Below, in pieces: positions 6,907-14,268 of a DNA stretch of 64,000 nucleotides. The stretch comes from Micromonospora sediminicola. GTDB lineage: Bacteria; Actinomycetota; Actinomycetes; Mycobacteriales; Micromonosporaceae. The stretch lies in assembly GCF_900089585.1 (NCBI RefSeq), contig NZ_FLRH01000003.1, positions 2,370,501 to 2,434,500 of the forward strand, read 5' to 3'. The position numbers were made by a program, and so were the translations under genes. Below the pieces are notes generated by a model that was not told where the DNA came from, searched no databases, and saw nothing but the letters and a program-made list of their open reading frames with translations. Within the stretch, counting starts at the first letter, position 1. Each line of letters begins with the position of its first letter.

Positions 6907-9423
6907 GTGGGCAGGCTCGCGGCGGCGTACCGGCAGGCGGTCGACCGACACCGGCAGGCGCTGCGCCACTGGGAGGTGGCCCGGCGGATGCTCGGCGCCG
7001 CCGGCCCGGCGCCCGTCGGCAGCCCCGCGCTGGTCGCGCGGCTGGCCCGGCTGGGCGGGGAGATGGCCGCCGCGGTGCCCGGCACCGCCCGCGTCGCCAC
7101 CCACCCCGTCCCGGTACGCCTCGGCGAGGCCCGGACGGTCGACGGCGCGTTCCCGGTCCTCGTGCCGGTGGGGGCCGGCGCCCACCTCGCGGTCGACGCG
7201 GATGCCCGCGACCCGCGCGTCGGCGAGCTGCTGCGCGCGGTGGTGGTGCGGCTGCTCACCGCCGCCCCGGCCGGCGCGGTCCGGGTGGTCGGCATCGACC
7301 AGGCCGCCTTCGGCGCGGCCTTCCTGCCCCTGCGCCCGCTGCACGACGTCGGCGTGCTCGGCCCGGCGGCGACCACCGAGGCGGAGACGACCGCGCTGCT
7401 GGAGGCGGCGGAACGGCACGCCCGCGCCGCCCAGCGCAGCGCACCGGAGGACCGTGAGCTGCTGGTGGTGGTCGCCGCGTCCGCGCCCGCGCCCCGGGAA
7501 CTGGCCCGGCTGGCCGCGCTGACCCACGCCGGCCCGGCCGCGGCCGTGTGCGTGCTGCTGGCCGGGCACCCGCCGGCCGGAGTGACCACGGCGCCGCCGC
7601 TGGGCGCCACCACCCAGCTGCGGCTCACCGAGCGCTACACCCTCGTGGGCGATCCGCCCGGGCGACCGTTCAGCACCGACGGCACTGGACTGGCCGCGCC
7701 GGTGGTGCTCGACGGCGACCCGTCGCACGCCGCGGTGACCGCGCTGGCCCGCCGCTACGCCGAGGCGGTCGACCAGGACGTCGTCACGTTCGCCGACCTG
7801 CTCCCGGCGGAGCGCTGGACGTTCTCCGCCGCCACCGGCCTGCGGACCACGCTCGGCCGCGCCGGCCGTCGGCCGCTGGCCGTCGCGTTCGACGACGCCA
7901 CCCCGCACTGGCTGGTCGGCGGGCGCACCGGCGCCGGCAAGACGGTGCTGCTGCTCGACGTGCTCTACGGGCTGGCGGCCCGCTACTCCCCGGCCGAGCT
8001 GCGGCTGATGCTGCTCGACTTCAAGGAGGGGGTCAGCTTCACCGAGTTCGTGCCCACCGACCGCGACCCGTCCTGGCTGCCGCACGCCCGCGCGGTGGGC
8101 ATCGAGTCCGACCGGGAGTACGGCGTCGCCGTGCTGCGCGAGCTGCGCGCCGAGCTGGGCCGCCGCGCCGACCTGCTCAAACGCCACGGGGTCAGCCGGC
8201 TCGCCGACCTGCCGCCGAACGCCCGGCCGCCCCGGATCGTCACCGTCGTCGACGAGTTCCACGTGCTGTTCGCCGGCAACGACGCGCTGGCCCGGCAGGC
8301 CGTCGACCTGATCGAGGAGCTGGCCCGCAAGGGCCGCTCGTACGGCCTGCACCTGGTGCTGGCCAGCCAGAGCACCACCGGCATCGAGGCGCTCTACGGC
8401 CGGGCCGAGGCCATCTTCGGTCAGTTCCCGCTGCGCGTCGCGCTGCCCGGCGGGGACGCCGTGCTGGACCCGCGCAACGACGCGGCGCGCGGGCTCACCG
8501 TCGGCACCGCCGTGGTGAACACCTCCGCCGGCGCGCCCGGCGCGGAGGTCGAGGTGCGGTTCCCCGACGCGCACGCCGCCTCGGCCGAGCTGGCGGCGCT
8601 GCGCCACGAGCTGCACGCGGCCCGACCCGACGGCTCCCACCCGCCGGCGGTCTTCCGTGGCCACGAGACGCCCCGGCTCACCGACGACCCCGCCTGGGCC
8701 GCGCTGGCACCCGGCGCCGACCCGCCGTACGCGCTGGTGGGCCGCGTCGTCGACGTCGCCGGCAGCGCCGCCGGGTTCGCCCTCGACGCGAGCCCGGGCC
8801 GGCACCTGGCGGTGGTGGGCACCGCCGCCGGCGGCGCGGACGTGCTCCGGTCGGCGGCCCTCTCGCTGGCCCGGCAGCACGCTCCCGGCAGCGCCCGGTT
8901 CCTGTTCGCCCCGCTGGCGCCGGGCACCACCGACGTCGCCGACGACCTGGCCATGACGCTGGCCGCGGCCGGCCACCCGGTACGCCGGCTGGACGTCGAC
9001 GGGTTGCGCGCCCACCTCGCCGAGGCGGCCGGCGGCGAAGCCCCGACGGCGGGCCGCACCTACCTGGTCGGGTTCGGGATGGACGCCGCGGCCGGCGTGC
9101 TGGGCGCGACCGACCCGGGCACGTTCCGCTCCGGGTACGACGACCTGCGCGCGGTACTGCGCCACGGCCCGGCGCGCGGGGTGCACGTGCTCGGCTGGTG
9201 GCGCGGGCTGCGCCGGCTCGCCGACGACCTCGGCGGCAGCGGCCACCGCGACGACGTGACCGCCCTGGTCGCGCTGAACGTGCCGGCCGCCGACCTGGGC
9301 CTGCACCTCGGCACGCACGACCTCGCCTACACCCCACGGGATGGCCGCGCCCTGCTGGTCGACCGGCACGAGCACCGCACCGCCCTGATCGTGCCGTTCG
9401 CCGGCGAGAGCGAACAGCCGTGA
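6907..9423 (+). CDS. FtsK/SpoIIIE-like ATPase with one intact and one degenerate motor domain
   Basis: An 838-residue P-loop ATPase. Residues 1-60 are helical and about 60-300 form an unassigned region. An FtsK/SpoIIIE domain follows, with Walker A GGRTGAGKT at about 338-346 and Walker B IVTVVDEFH at about 444-452. A second related domain starts near residue 620, but its P-loop position reads VVGTAAGGADVL and lacks the Lys-Thr/Ser. There is no transmembrane segment, unlike FtsK or EccC. I use GTG 6907 behind GGAGGG. It overlaps the next gene, a membrane protein, by 4 bases (GTGA), so the two are translationally coupled. The multi-domain layout recalls EccC/EssC ATPases of type VII secretion, but no WXG100 gene is present. 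It could move DNA or protein; the substrate is unknown. Confidence 0.8.
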   Translation: MGRLAAAYRQAVDRHRQALRHWEVARRMLGAAGPAPVGSPALVARLARLGGEMAAAVPGTARVATHPVPVRLGEARTVDGAFPVLVPVGAGAHLAVDADARDPRVGELLRAVVVRLLTAAPAGAVRVVGIDQAAFGAAFLPLRPLHDVGVLGPAATTEAETTALLEAAERHARAAQRSAPEDRELLVVVAASAPAPRELARLAALTHAGPAAAVCVLLAGHPPAGVTTAPPLGATTQLRLTERYTLVGDPPGRPFSTDGTGLAAPVVLDGDPSHAAVTALARRYAEAVDQDVVTFADLLPAERWTFSAATGLRTTLGRAGRRPLAVAFDDATPHWLVGGRTGAGKTVLLLDVLYGLAARYSPAELRLMLLDFKEGVSFTEFVPTDRDPSWLPHARAVGIESDREYGVAVLRELRAELGRRADLLKRHGVSRLADLPPNARPPRIVTVVDEFHVLFAGNDALARQAVDLIEELARKGRSYGLHLVLASQSTTGIEALYGRAEAIFGQFPLRVALPGGDAVLDPRNDAARGLTVGTAVVNTSAGAPGAEVEVRFPDAHAASAELAALRHELHAARPDGSHPPAVFRGHETPRLTDDPAWAALAPGADPPYALVGRVVDVAGSAAGFALDASPGRHLAVVGTAAGGADVLRSAALSLARQHAPGSARFLFAPLAPGTTDVADDLAMTLAAAGHPVRRLDVDGLRAHLAEAAGGEAPTAGRTYLVGFGMDAAAGVLGATDPGTFRSGYDDLRAVLRHGPARGVHVLGWWRGLRRLADDLGGSGHRDDVTALVALNVPAADLGLHLGTHDLAYTPRDGRALLVDRHEHRTALIVPFAGESEQP

Positions 9424-10205
9424 GCGGGTTCGACGACTACGCGGCGCTGATCCGGGAGTTGTCCGGCCGGCAGCGCGGCGGGGAACGGGCGATCGCCGCC
9501 GAGGCGGAGCGCCGGCGCGGGCTGCAGACCGGGGTGGACACGCTCGGGCAGCGGCTCGCCGCGCAGGGGCAGCGCCTGGAGCAGTTCGGGCAGGCGATCG
9601 GGGTGCCGATGAGTGCGGTTCCGGCCGAGGTGCCGGCCCCGGCGGTGCCGGCCGGTGGCGTGCCGGCGGGGCCGCCGACGAGCCCCGGACCGGGGGACGG
9701 GGTGACCGGCGGCGCAGCCGCCGCGCCGGGGCGGGCGGAGGTCGGGGCGTATCCCGGGGGGAGCGTGCCGGAGCCGCGGGCCGGTGACCCGGCGACGGAG
9801 CTGGCGGCGGCCGGCCGCCTCGCCGACGAGGCCGACCGGCACGGGCAGGAGGCCGAGGCGCTGGCCCGGACGCCGGTGCTGCTGCCCACCTGGTCGGCGC
9901 CGGCACGGGCGGTGGCGGTGTACGGCGGCTGCGCGCTGGTCGGCTCGCTGCTCATGCTGGCCGCGCTGGTCGGCTCGCCGCTGCCGGTGTCCGGGATGGA
10001 CCTGGTGGCGGCGCTGTCCTGCGCCGGCGTGCCGCTGATGTCCTTCGTGGCCGGTCAGCTCGTGCTGGCCCGGTGGGGCCGCCCGGTGATCGACGACGGG
10101 GCCGCCCCGGCCGGCCGCTACGTCCCGCTCGGCTTCGTGATCTGCGCCCTGGTCTCCCCGTCCCTGTTCTGCCTCTACCTCGTCCTGTTCCGCCTCCTCC
10201 GCTGA
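9420..10205 (+). CDS. Membrane partner of the FtsK-like ATPase, unknown family
   Basis: A 261-residue protein with three parts. Residues 1-60 are charged and probably coiled-coil, 65-125 are a Pro/Gly/Ala-rich flexible segment, and 160-260 contain three hydrophobic helices (about 165-185, 193-215 and 235-258). Its GTG start overlaps the stop of the ATPase gene. Because the ATPase itself has no membrane helices, this protein is a plausible membrane anchor or channel for it; that is inference from gene coupling. I do not recognise a named family. The next gene follows after palindrome B. Confidence 0.75.
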   Translation: MSGFDDYAALIRELSGRQRGGERAIAAEAERRRGLQTGVDTLGQRLAAQGQRLEQFGQAIGVPMSAVPAEVPAPAVPAGGVPAGPPTSPGPGDGVTGGAAAAPGRAEVGAYPGGSVPEPRAGDPATELAAAGRLADEADRHGQEAEALARTPVLLPTWSAPARAVAVYGGCALVGSLLMLAALVGSPLPVSGMDLVAALSCAGVPLMSFVAGQLVLARWGRPVIDDGAAPAGRYVPLGFVICALVSPSLFCLYLVLFRLLR

Positions 10206-10221
10206 CCCCTGCCCGCCCGCT

Positions 10222-10300
10222 TCGTCGATCTTGGAGTTGTGGCACCACAGAAAAGCCACGAAACCTCATTTCCTGGGCGCCATAACTCCAAGATCGACGA
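10222..10300. repeat. GATC-bounded long palindrome, copy B
   Basis: Arms 10222-10243 and 10279-10300 are complementary over 22 bases with a single G.T wobble. The outer part reads TCGTCGATCTTGGAG and its complement. The 35-base centre can fold further, with CAGAAA facing TTTCCTG. It separates the ATPase/membrane-protein pair from the 87-residue gene, so it may limit read-through. Confidence 0.85.
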
Positions 10301-10366
10301 GCGTGGCGTGGTTGCGGCGGGCGGTAGGCTGCGCGGTAGTCGGGAGGGCGGGAGCGGGGAGGGCTT

Positions 10367-10630
10367 GTGAGCGCGGCGGAGATCATCGCGAGGCTGGCGG
10401 CGGCGGCGCAGAAGCTGGACGAGGCCAAGGCGCGCACCGCGGCCGCCGCCCAGGACGCGGCGGAGGCGCGGGCGCTGGTGGCCGGCGCGCTGGAGGGGGC
10501 CACGGCCGGCCCGCTGATCGGGGTCATCGACGCCTACCGGCAGGCGTTGGCGCAGGCGGCGCAGGGCGGGGAGCCGGCGCGGCAGCACGTGCAGGAGACG
10601 ATCGCGAAGGTCCAGGCGCTGGGCAACTGA
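10367..10630 (+). CDS. Small Ala-rich helical protein (DUF6244-like)
   Basis: An 87-residue protein that is almost entirely alpha-helical and rich in Ala, Gln and charged residues. The length is close to WXG100 secretion substrates, but the W-x-G turn is absent. From memory it resembles a short family seen mainly in Micromonosporaceae and annotated as DUF6244; that assignment is tentative. GTG 10367 is preceded by GGGGAGGG. It lies in the same direction as, and 160 bases after, the FtsK-like pair, from which palindrome B separates it. It could be a partner or cargo of the ATPase, or unrelated. Confidence 0.65.
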   Translation: MSAAEIIARLAAAAQKLDEAKARTAAAAQDAAEARALVAGALEGATAGPLIGVIDAYRQALAQAAQGGEPARQHVQETIAKVQALGN

Positions 10631-10693
10631 ACCGCCCGGCATGCCGGTTTGCGCGGAGGGCGCGACAACTGGTTACCGGCGCGTAACTTTCCA

Positions 10694-10723
10694 TTGACGT
10701 GTGTGAAATCGGACACGCATCAT
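10694..10723 (+). promoter_or_regulatory. Candidate promoter of the lipase gene
   Basis: TTGACG at 10694-10699 is followed after 18 bases by CATCAT at 10718-10723, about 75 bases before the lipase ATG. The -35 match is good, the -10 match moderate. The surrounding bases are less GC-rich than the average here. Confidence 0.45.
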
Positions 10724-10797
10724 CGTTCCCACGATCGATCGGATCCCACCCGTCCCTCCCGGGTCTCCCGGGTGCCTCCCCACCGGAGGTGCAGCCC

Positions 10798-11610
10798 ATG
10801 CTGCTCCGAACGATCCTGGCCGCCACCACCGCCGCCACCGCCCTGCTCCTGCCGGCCACCGCCGCGCACGCCGCAGCCGAACCCACCACCCCGCCGGCCA
10901 CGGTGTCCACCGTGGACACCGTCACCGCCGCCGACCGGGCCGCCGCCGCGGCGGCCGACCCGGTCGTCGTGGTCGGCGGCCTGATCGGAATCTCCATCGC
11001 CTACGAGCCGATCGCCGCCCGGCTGCGGGCCGACGGCTACCGGGTCTCCATCTACCAACTGCCGAACCTCGGCTTCGGCGACATCCGCGAGTCCGCCCGG
11101 GCGCTGTCGTCCTACGTGGACCAGGTCCGTGCCGCCACCGGCGCGAGCCGGGTCGACCTGGTCACCCACTCCGAGGGTGGCCTGGTCAGCCGCTGGTACG
11201 TCAAGTTCCTCGGCGGCTCCGCCAAGGTCGACCAGTACGTCAGCCTGGGCAGCCCGCAGTACGGCACCTACGTCGCCAACATCGTCAACTTCCTGGGGCT
11301 GGGCAGCTGTGCCGGCATCGTCGCCTGCCAGCAGATGACCATCGGGTCGAGCTTCCTCGCCGACCTCAACGCCGGTGACGACACGCCGGGCCCGGTCCGC
11401 TGGACCACGGTGCGCACCTGGCAGGACGAACTGGTCCGGCCGGTCGACAACGCGGCGCTCGCCGACGGCGCGACCAACATCCTGGTGCAGGCGTGGTGCC
11501 CGCTGCGGGTCGTCGGGCACCTCGGCCTGGTCCTGGACGGCACCACCTACACGGCGGTGCGCCAGACGTTGGCCGACGCGCAGATCCGGCCGAACTGCTT
11601 CGCCGTCTGA
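10798..11610 (+). CDS. Secreted alpha/beta-hydrolase lipase (lipase class 2-like)
   Basis: A 270-residue exported hydrolase. Residues 1-27 form a signal peptide ending in TAAHA. The mature protein starts with a VVVVGG strand and oxyanion loop. The nucleophile Ser is in VTHSEGG (about residue 125), an AHSxGG-type variant of GxSxG. A late His in VVGHLGLVLD is a candidate for the triad. Family knowledge suggests triacylglycerol or short ester hydrolysis outside the cell. ATG 10798 follows GGAGG at good spacing; an open frame extends 33 codons upstream but would put residues before a clear signal peptide. A strong terminator follows. Confidence 0.87.
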   Translation: MLLRTILAATTAATALLLPATAAHAAAEPTTPPATVSTVDTVTAADRAAAAAADPVVVVGGLIGISIAYEPIAARLRADGYRVSIYQLPNLGFGDIRESARALSSYVDQVRAATGASRVDLVTHSEGGLVSRWYVKFLGGSAKVDQYVSLGSPQYGTYVANIVNFLGLGSCAGIVACQQMTIGSSFLADLNAGDDTPGPVRWTTVRTWQDELVRPVDNAALADGATNILVQAWCPLRVVGHLGLVLDGTTYTAVRQTLADAQIRPNCFAV

Positions 11611-11613
11611 CCC

Positions 11614-11645
11614 GTTCCGGGCCCGCCGACGGGCGGGCCCGGAAC
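11614..11645. terminator. Strong 14-bp hairpin between convergent genes
   Basis: GTTCCGGGCCCGCC and its exact complement are separated by a four-base loop, directly after the lipase stop and 7 bases before the stop of the GMC gene on the other strand. It probably ends both transcripts. Confidence 0.8.
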
Positions 11646-11652
11646 GGAACGC

Positions 11653-13245
11653 TCACCCCCGGTCGCGACCGAGGATCAGGTCGGACGCCCGCCAGGCCAG
11701 TGCGGTCACCGGGGCGCTGGTCCAGCCCGCCACCATCACCGGCAGCACCGACGCGTCGACCACCCGTAGCCCGTCGACGCCGCGCACCCGCAGCCGCGGA
11801 TCCACCACGTGGTCGTCGTCCGGGCCCATCGCGCAGGTGCCGATGGCGTGGTACCCGCAGTAGCCGTGCGCGACGGCCGCCTCGACGATCTCCTCGTCGG
11901 TCCGGGTGGCCGGCCCGGGCACCGTCTCCGCCCGGACCCGCCCGGCGATCGGCCCGGCGCCGAAGAACTCCCGCATCCGGCGGAACAGGTCGACCGCCAC
12001 CCGCCGGTCGTGCACGGTGGCCAGGTAGTTCGCCACGATCGCCGGTGCGGTACGCGGGTCGGCGTCGGTGATCGCGAGGTGGCCCTCGCTGTCCGGCCGG
12101 GTCACCGTGCCCAGGCACATCACGCCGGGCTCCCGTTCCAGCTCCAGCGCCCGACCCGGACGCGGCGGGGCGGCGGAGAACGGCGCCATCAGCAGGTGGG
12201 CGTCCGGGCGGTCCAGCTCCGGTCGGGACTTCACGTGGGCCGCGACGTCGAGCACCGGCAGCGCGAGCGGGCCGCCCCGGGTGAGCAGCCAGCGCAGCGC
12301 CGCGCGGGCCTGCCCGAGCGGACTGCCGAGCCGGGCGTTGTAGCCGCCCGGCCCGGCGAGCCGGTACTGCATCGCCACGGACCGGTGCTCTCGCAGGCCG
12401 GCGCCCACCCGACGCCGGTCGAGCAGCACCGGCACGCCGGCCGCTCGCAGGGTGTCCGCCGGACCGATGCCGGAGACCTGCAACAGCTGCGGGGTGGCCA
12501 GTGCCCCCGCGGCGAGGATCACCTCGCCGGCCGCCCGGTGCTCGACCTCCCGGCCCCGGTGCGCGACCCGTACGCCGACCGCCCGGCCGCCCTCGACCAG
12601 CACGCGCAGCACGACCGCCTCGACCACGACGGTCAGGTTGGGCCGGCTGCGGCACGGGTGCAGGAACGCGTCGGCGGCGCTGACCCGGCGTCCGCGGTGG
12701 ATGGTGGCGGTCGGGTAGCCGATCCGCTCGTCGTCGTCGGCGTCCAGGTCGTCCACCCGGCGCCAGCCCAGCCCGACGCCGGTCGCCACCATCTCCTCGG
12801 CGAGCGGGTCGGTGCCGGTGGCGACGGAGAGCCGCACCGGACCGCCGACGCCCCGGTGCGGTGCCGGGCCCAGCGGGTGGTCCTCCAGCCGCTGGAACAC
12901 CTGCCGCATCGTGGACCAGCCCCAACCCAGCGGCGCCAGCGCGTCCCAGTCCCGGGCCGCGCCCCGGCTCCAGATCATCCCGTTGACCGAGGTCGAGCCG
13001 CCGATCATCCGGCCGCGCTGCCAGGTCTCCCGCCGGTCGGGCCCGATCGTCGCCGGGTAGTGCCAGGCGGTGCGCGGGTCGTCCATCAACCGGGAGAACG
13101 CCTTCGGCACGCGGACGAACGGGCTGCGGTCCCAGCCGCCCGCCTCCAGCAGCAGCACCCGGGTGCCCGGGTCCTCGGAGAGCCGGTTGGCCAGCACGCA
13201 TCCCGCCGCACCGGCGCCCACGACGACGTAGTCGAACTCGTCCAC
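11653..13245 (-). CDS. GMC-family FAD oxidoreductase
   Basis: A 530-residue flavoenzyme of the glucose-methanol-choline family, oxidising an alcohol or polyol. The FAD-binding motif VVVGAGAAGCVLANRL is at residues 7-22, and RGRMIGGSTSVNGM near 80 is the GMC signature. The catalytic His is seen in HAIGTCAMG. In the C-terminal motif that normally reads G-N-x-N-A-P, this protein has AGWTSAPV, so the second catalytic Asn/His is replaced. GTG 13245 follows GGGGG. It is upstream of nothing co-directional at close range (the aldo/keto reductase ends 71 bases upstream). The substrate is unknown, and the altered motif makes standard choline or glucose chemistry uncertain. Confidence 0.87.
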   Translation of the reverse strand: MDEFDYVVVGAGAAGCVLANRLSEDPGTRVLLLEAGGWDRSPFVRVPKAFSRLMDDPRTAWHYPATIGPDRRETWQRGRMIGGSTSVNGMIWSRGAARDWDALAPLGWGWSTMRQVFQRLEDHPLGPAPHRGVGGPVRLSVATGTDPLAEEMVATGVGLGWRRVDDLDADDDERIGYPTATIHRGRRVSAADAFLHPCRSRPNLTVVVEAVVLRVLVEGGRAVGVRVAHRGREVEHRAAGEVILAAGALATPQLLQVSGIGPADTLRAAGVPVLLDRRRVGAGLREHRSVAMQYRLAGPGGYNARLGSPLGQARAALRWLLTRGGPLALPVLDVAAHVKSRPELDRPDAHLLMAPFSAAPPRPGRALELEREPGVMCLGTVTRPDSEGHLAITDADPRTAPAIVANYLATVHDRRVAVDLFRRMREFFGAGPIAGRVRAETVPGPATRTDEEIVEAAVAHGYCGYHAIGTCAMGPDDDHVVDPRLRVRGVDGLRVVDASVLPVMVAGWTSAPVTALAWRASDLILGRDRG

Positions 13246-13316
13246 AGCGGACCCCCACTCGTGAGAATCCTTCTGACGGTAGTTGTTCGATCACGCGCCG
13301 CAAAGGGCCGACCGGC

Positions 13317-14183
13317 TCAGGCCGCGTGCGCCAACGCCTCGAACTCGTCGTCGCTCAGCTCCACCTCGGCCGCCGCCACGTTCTCCTCCAGGTGCGCCAC
13401 CGACGACGTACCCGGAATGGGCAGCATGACCGGCGAGCGCCGCAACAGCCAGGCCAGGGCGAGCTGCGCGGGGCTGGCCCCGTGGCTGGTCGAGATCGCG
13501 TCCAGCGGGCCACCGGGGCGGGCCAGGTTGCCGGTGGCGATCGGGAACCACGGGATGAACGCCAGGTCGTTGCGCTCGCAGTGGGTCAACACGTCCTCGG
13601 CGCTGCGGTCGGCCAGGTTGTAGAGGTTCTGCACCGACACGATCGGGGTGATCGCCCGGGCCTGCTCGATCTGCTCGACGCTCACCTCGGAGAGCCCGAT
13701 GTGCCGGATCTTGCCCTCCTGCTTGAGCAGCGCCAGCTCACCGAGCTGGTCGGCCAGCGGCACCTTCTCGTCGATCCGGTGCAGCTGGTAGAGCGGGATG
13801 CAGTCCAGCCCCAGGTGACGCAGGCTCAGCTCGCACTGCTGGCGCAGGTACTCCGGGCGCCCCACCGGCCGCCAGTCGCCCGGACCGGAGCGGGTCAGCC
13901 CGGCCTTCGTCGCGACCACCAGGTCCTCGGCGTACGGGTGCAGCGCCTCCCGGATCAGCATCTCGCTGACGAACGGCCCGTACGAGTCCGCGGTGTCGAT
14001 GAACGTCACGCCCCGCTCGTACGCGCGGCGCAGCACCCGCACCGCCTCGGCCGGGTCCTTCGGGTCGCCCCAGACGCCCGGGCCGGTGAGCTGCATAGCC
14101 CCGTAGCCGAGGCGGTCGACCCGCAGGTCACCGCCGATCCGGTAGCTGCCCGACGCCTTCGCCGGCTGGGTGCTGGTGGCCAT
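13317..14183 (-). CDS. Aldo/keto reductase
   Basis: An NADPH-dependent carbonyl reductase of 288 residues with a TIM-barrel. The catalytic set is visible: Asp63 and Tyr68 in FIDTADSYG, Lys in VVATKAGL, and His in LYQLHRID. The late segment [15 protein letters not shown] is the 2'-phosphate-binding loop of NADPH. I choose ATG 14183, 6 bases after AGGAGG; GTG 14186 adds one residue. It may be expressed with the GMC gene downstream (71 bases), which would pair an alcohol oxidase with a carbonyl reductase; nothing else supports a joint pathway. The natural substrate is not predictable. Confidence 0.9.
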   Translation of the reverse strand: MATSTQPAKASGSYRIGGDLRVDRLGYGAMQLTGPGVWGDPKDPAEAVRVLRRAYERGVTFIDTADSYGPFVSEMLIREALHPYAEDLVVATKAGLTRSGPGDWRPVGRPEYLRQQCELSLRHLGLDCIPLYQLHRIDEKVPLADQLGELALLKQEGKIRHIGLSEVSVEQIEQARAITPIVSVQNLYNLADRSAEDVLTHCERNDLAFIPWFPIATGNLARPGGPLDAISTSHGASPAQLALAWLLRRSPVMLPIPGTSSVAHLEENVAAAEVELSDDEFEALAHAA

Positions 14184-14268
14184 CACGGTCCTCCTGTGTC
14201 GCGCGGTCGGCGGGCGGTCACGTCGCCCGACCGTTCGACATTCCCCGAAACGGCCCGCCGATGCCCGC

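Noticed and set aside
5248..9906. A minus-strand open frame of over 1500 codons opposite phoX and the FtsK-like gene
   Set aside because: High GC removes stop codons. The translation is low-complexity Arg/Pro/Ala with no motifs, and both real genes have signature domains in other frames.
6907..10630. Classical type VII secretion locus
   Set aside because: No WXG100, EccB, EccD, EccE or mycosin gene, and the 87-residue protein lacks W-x-G.
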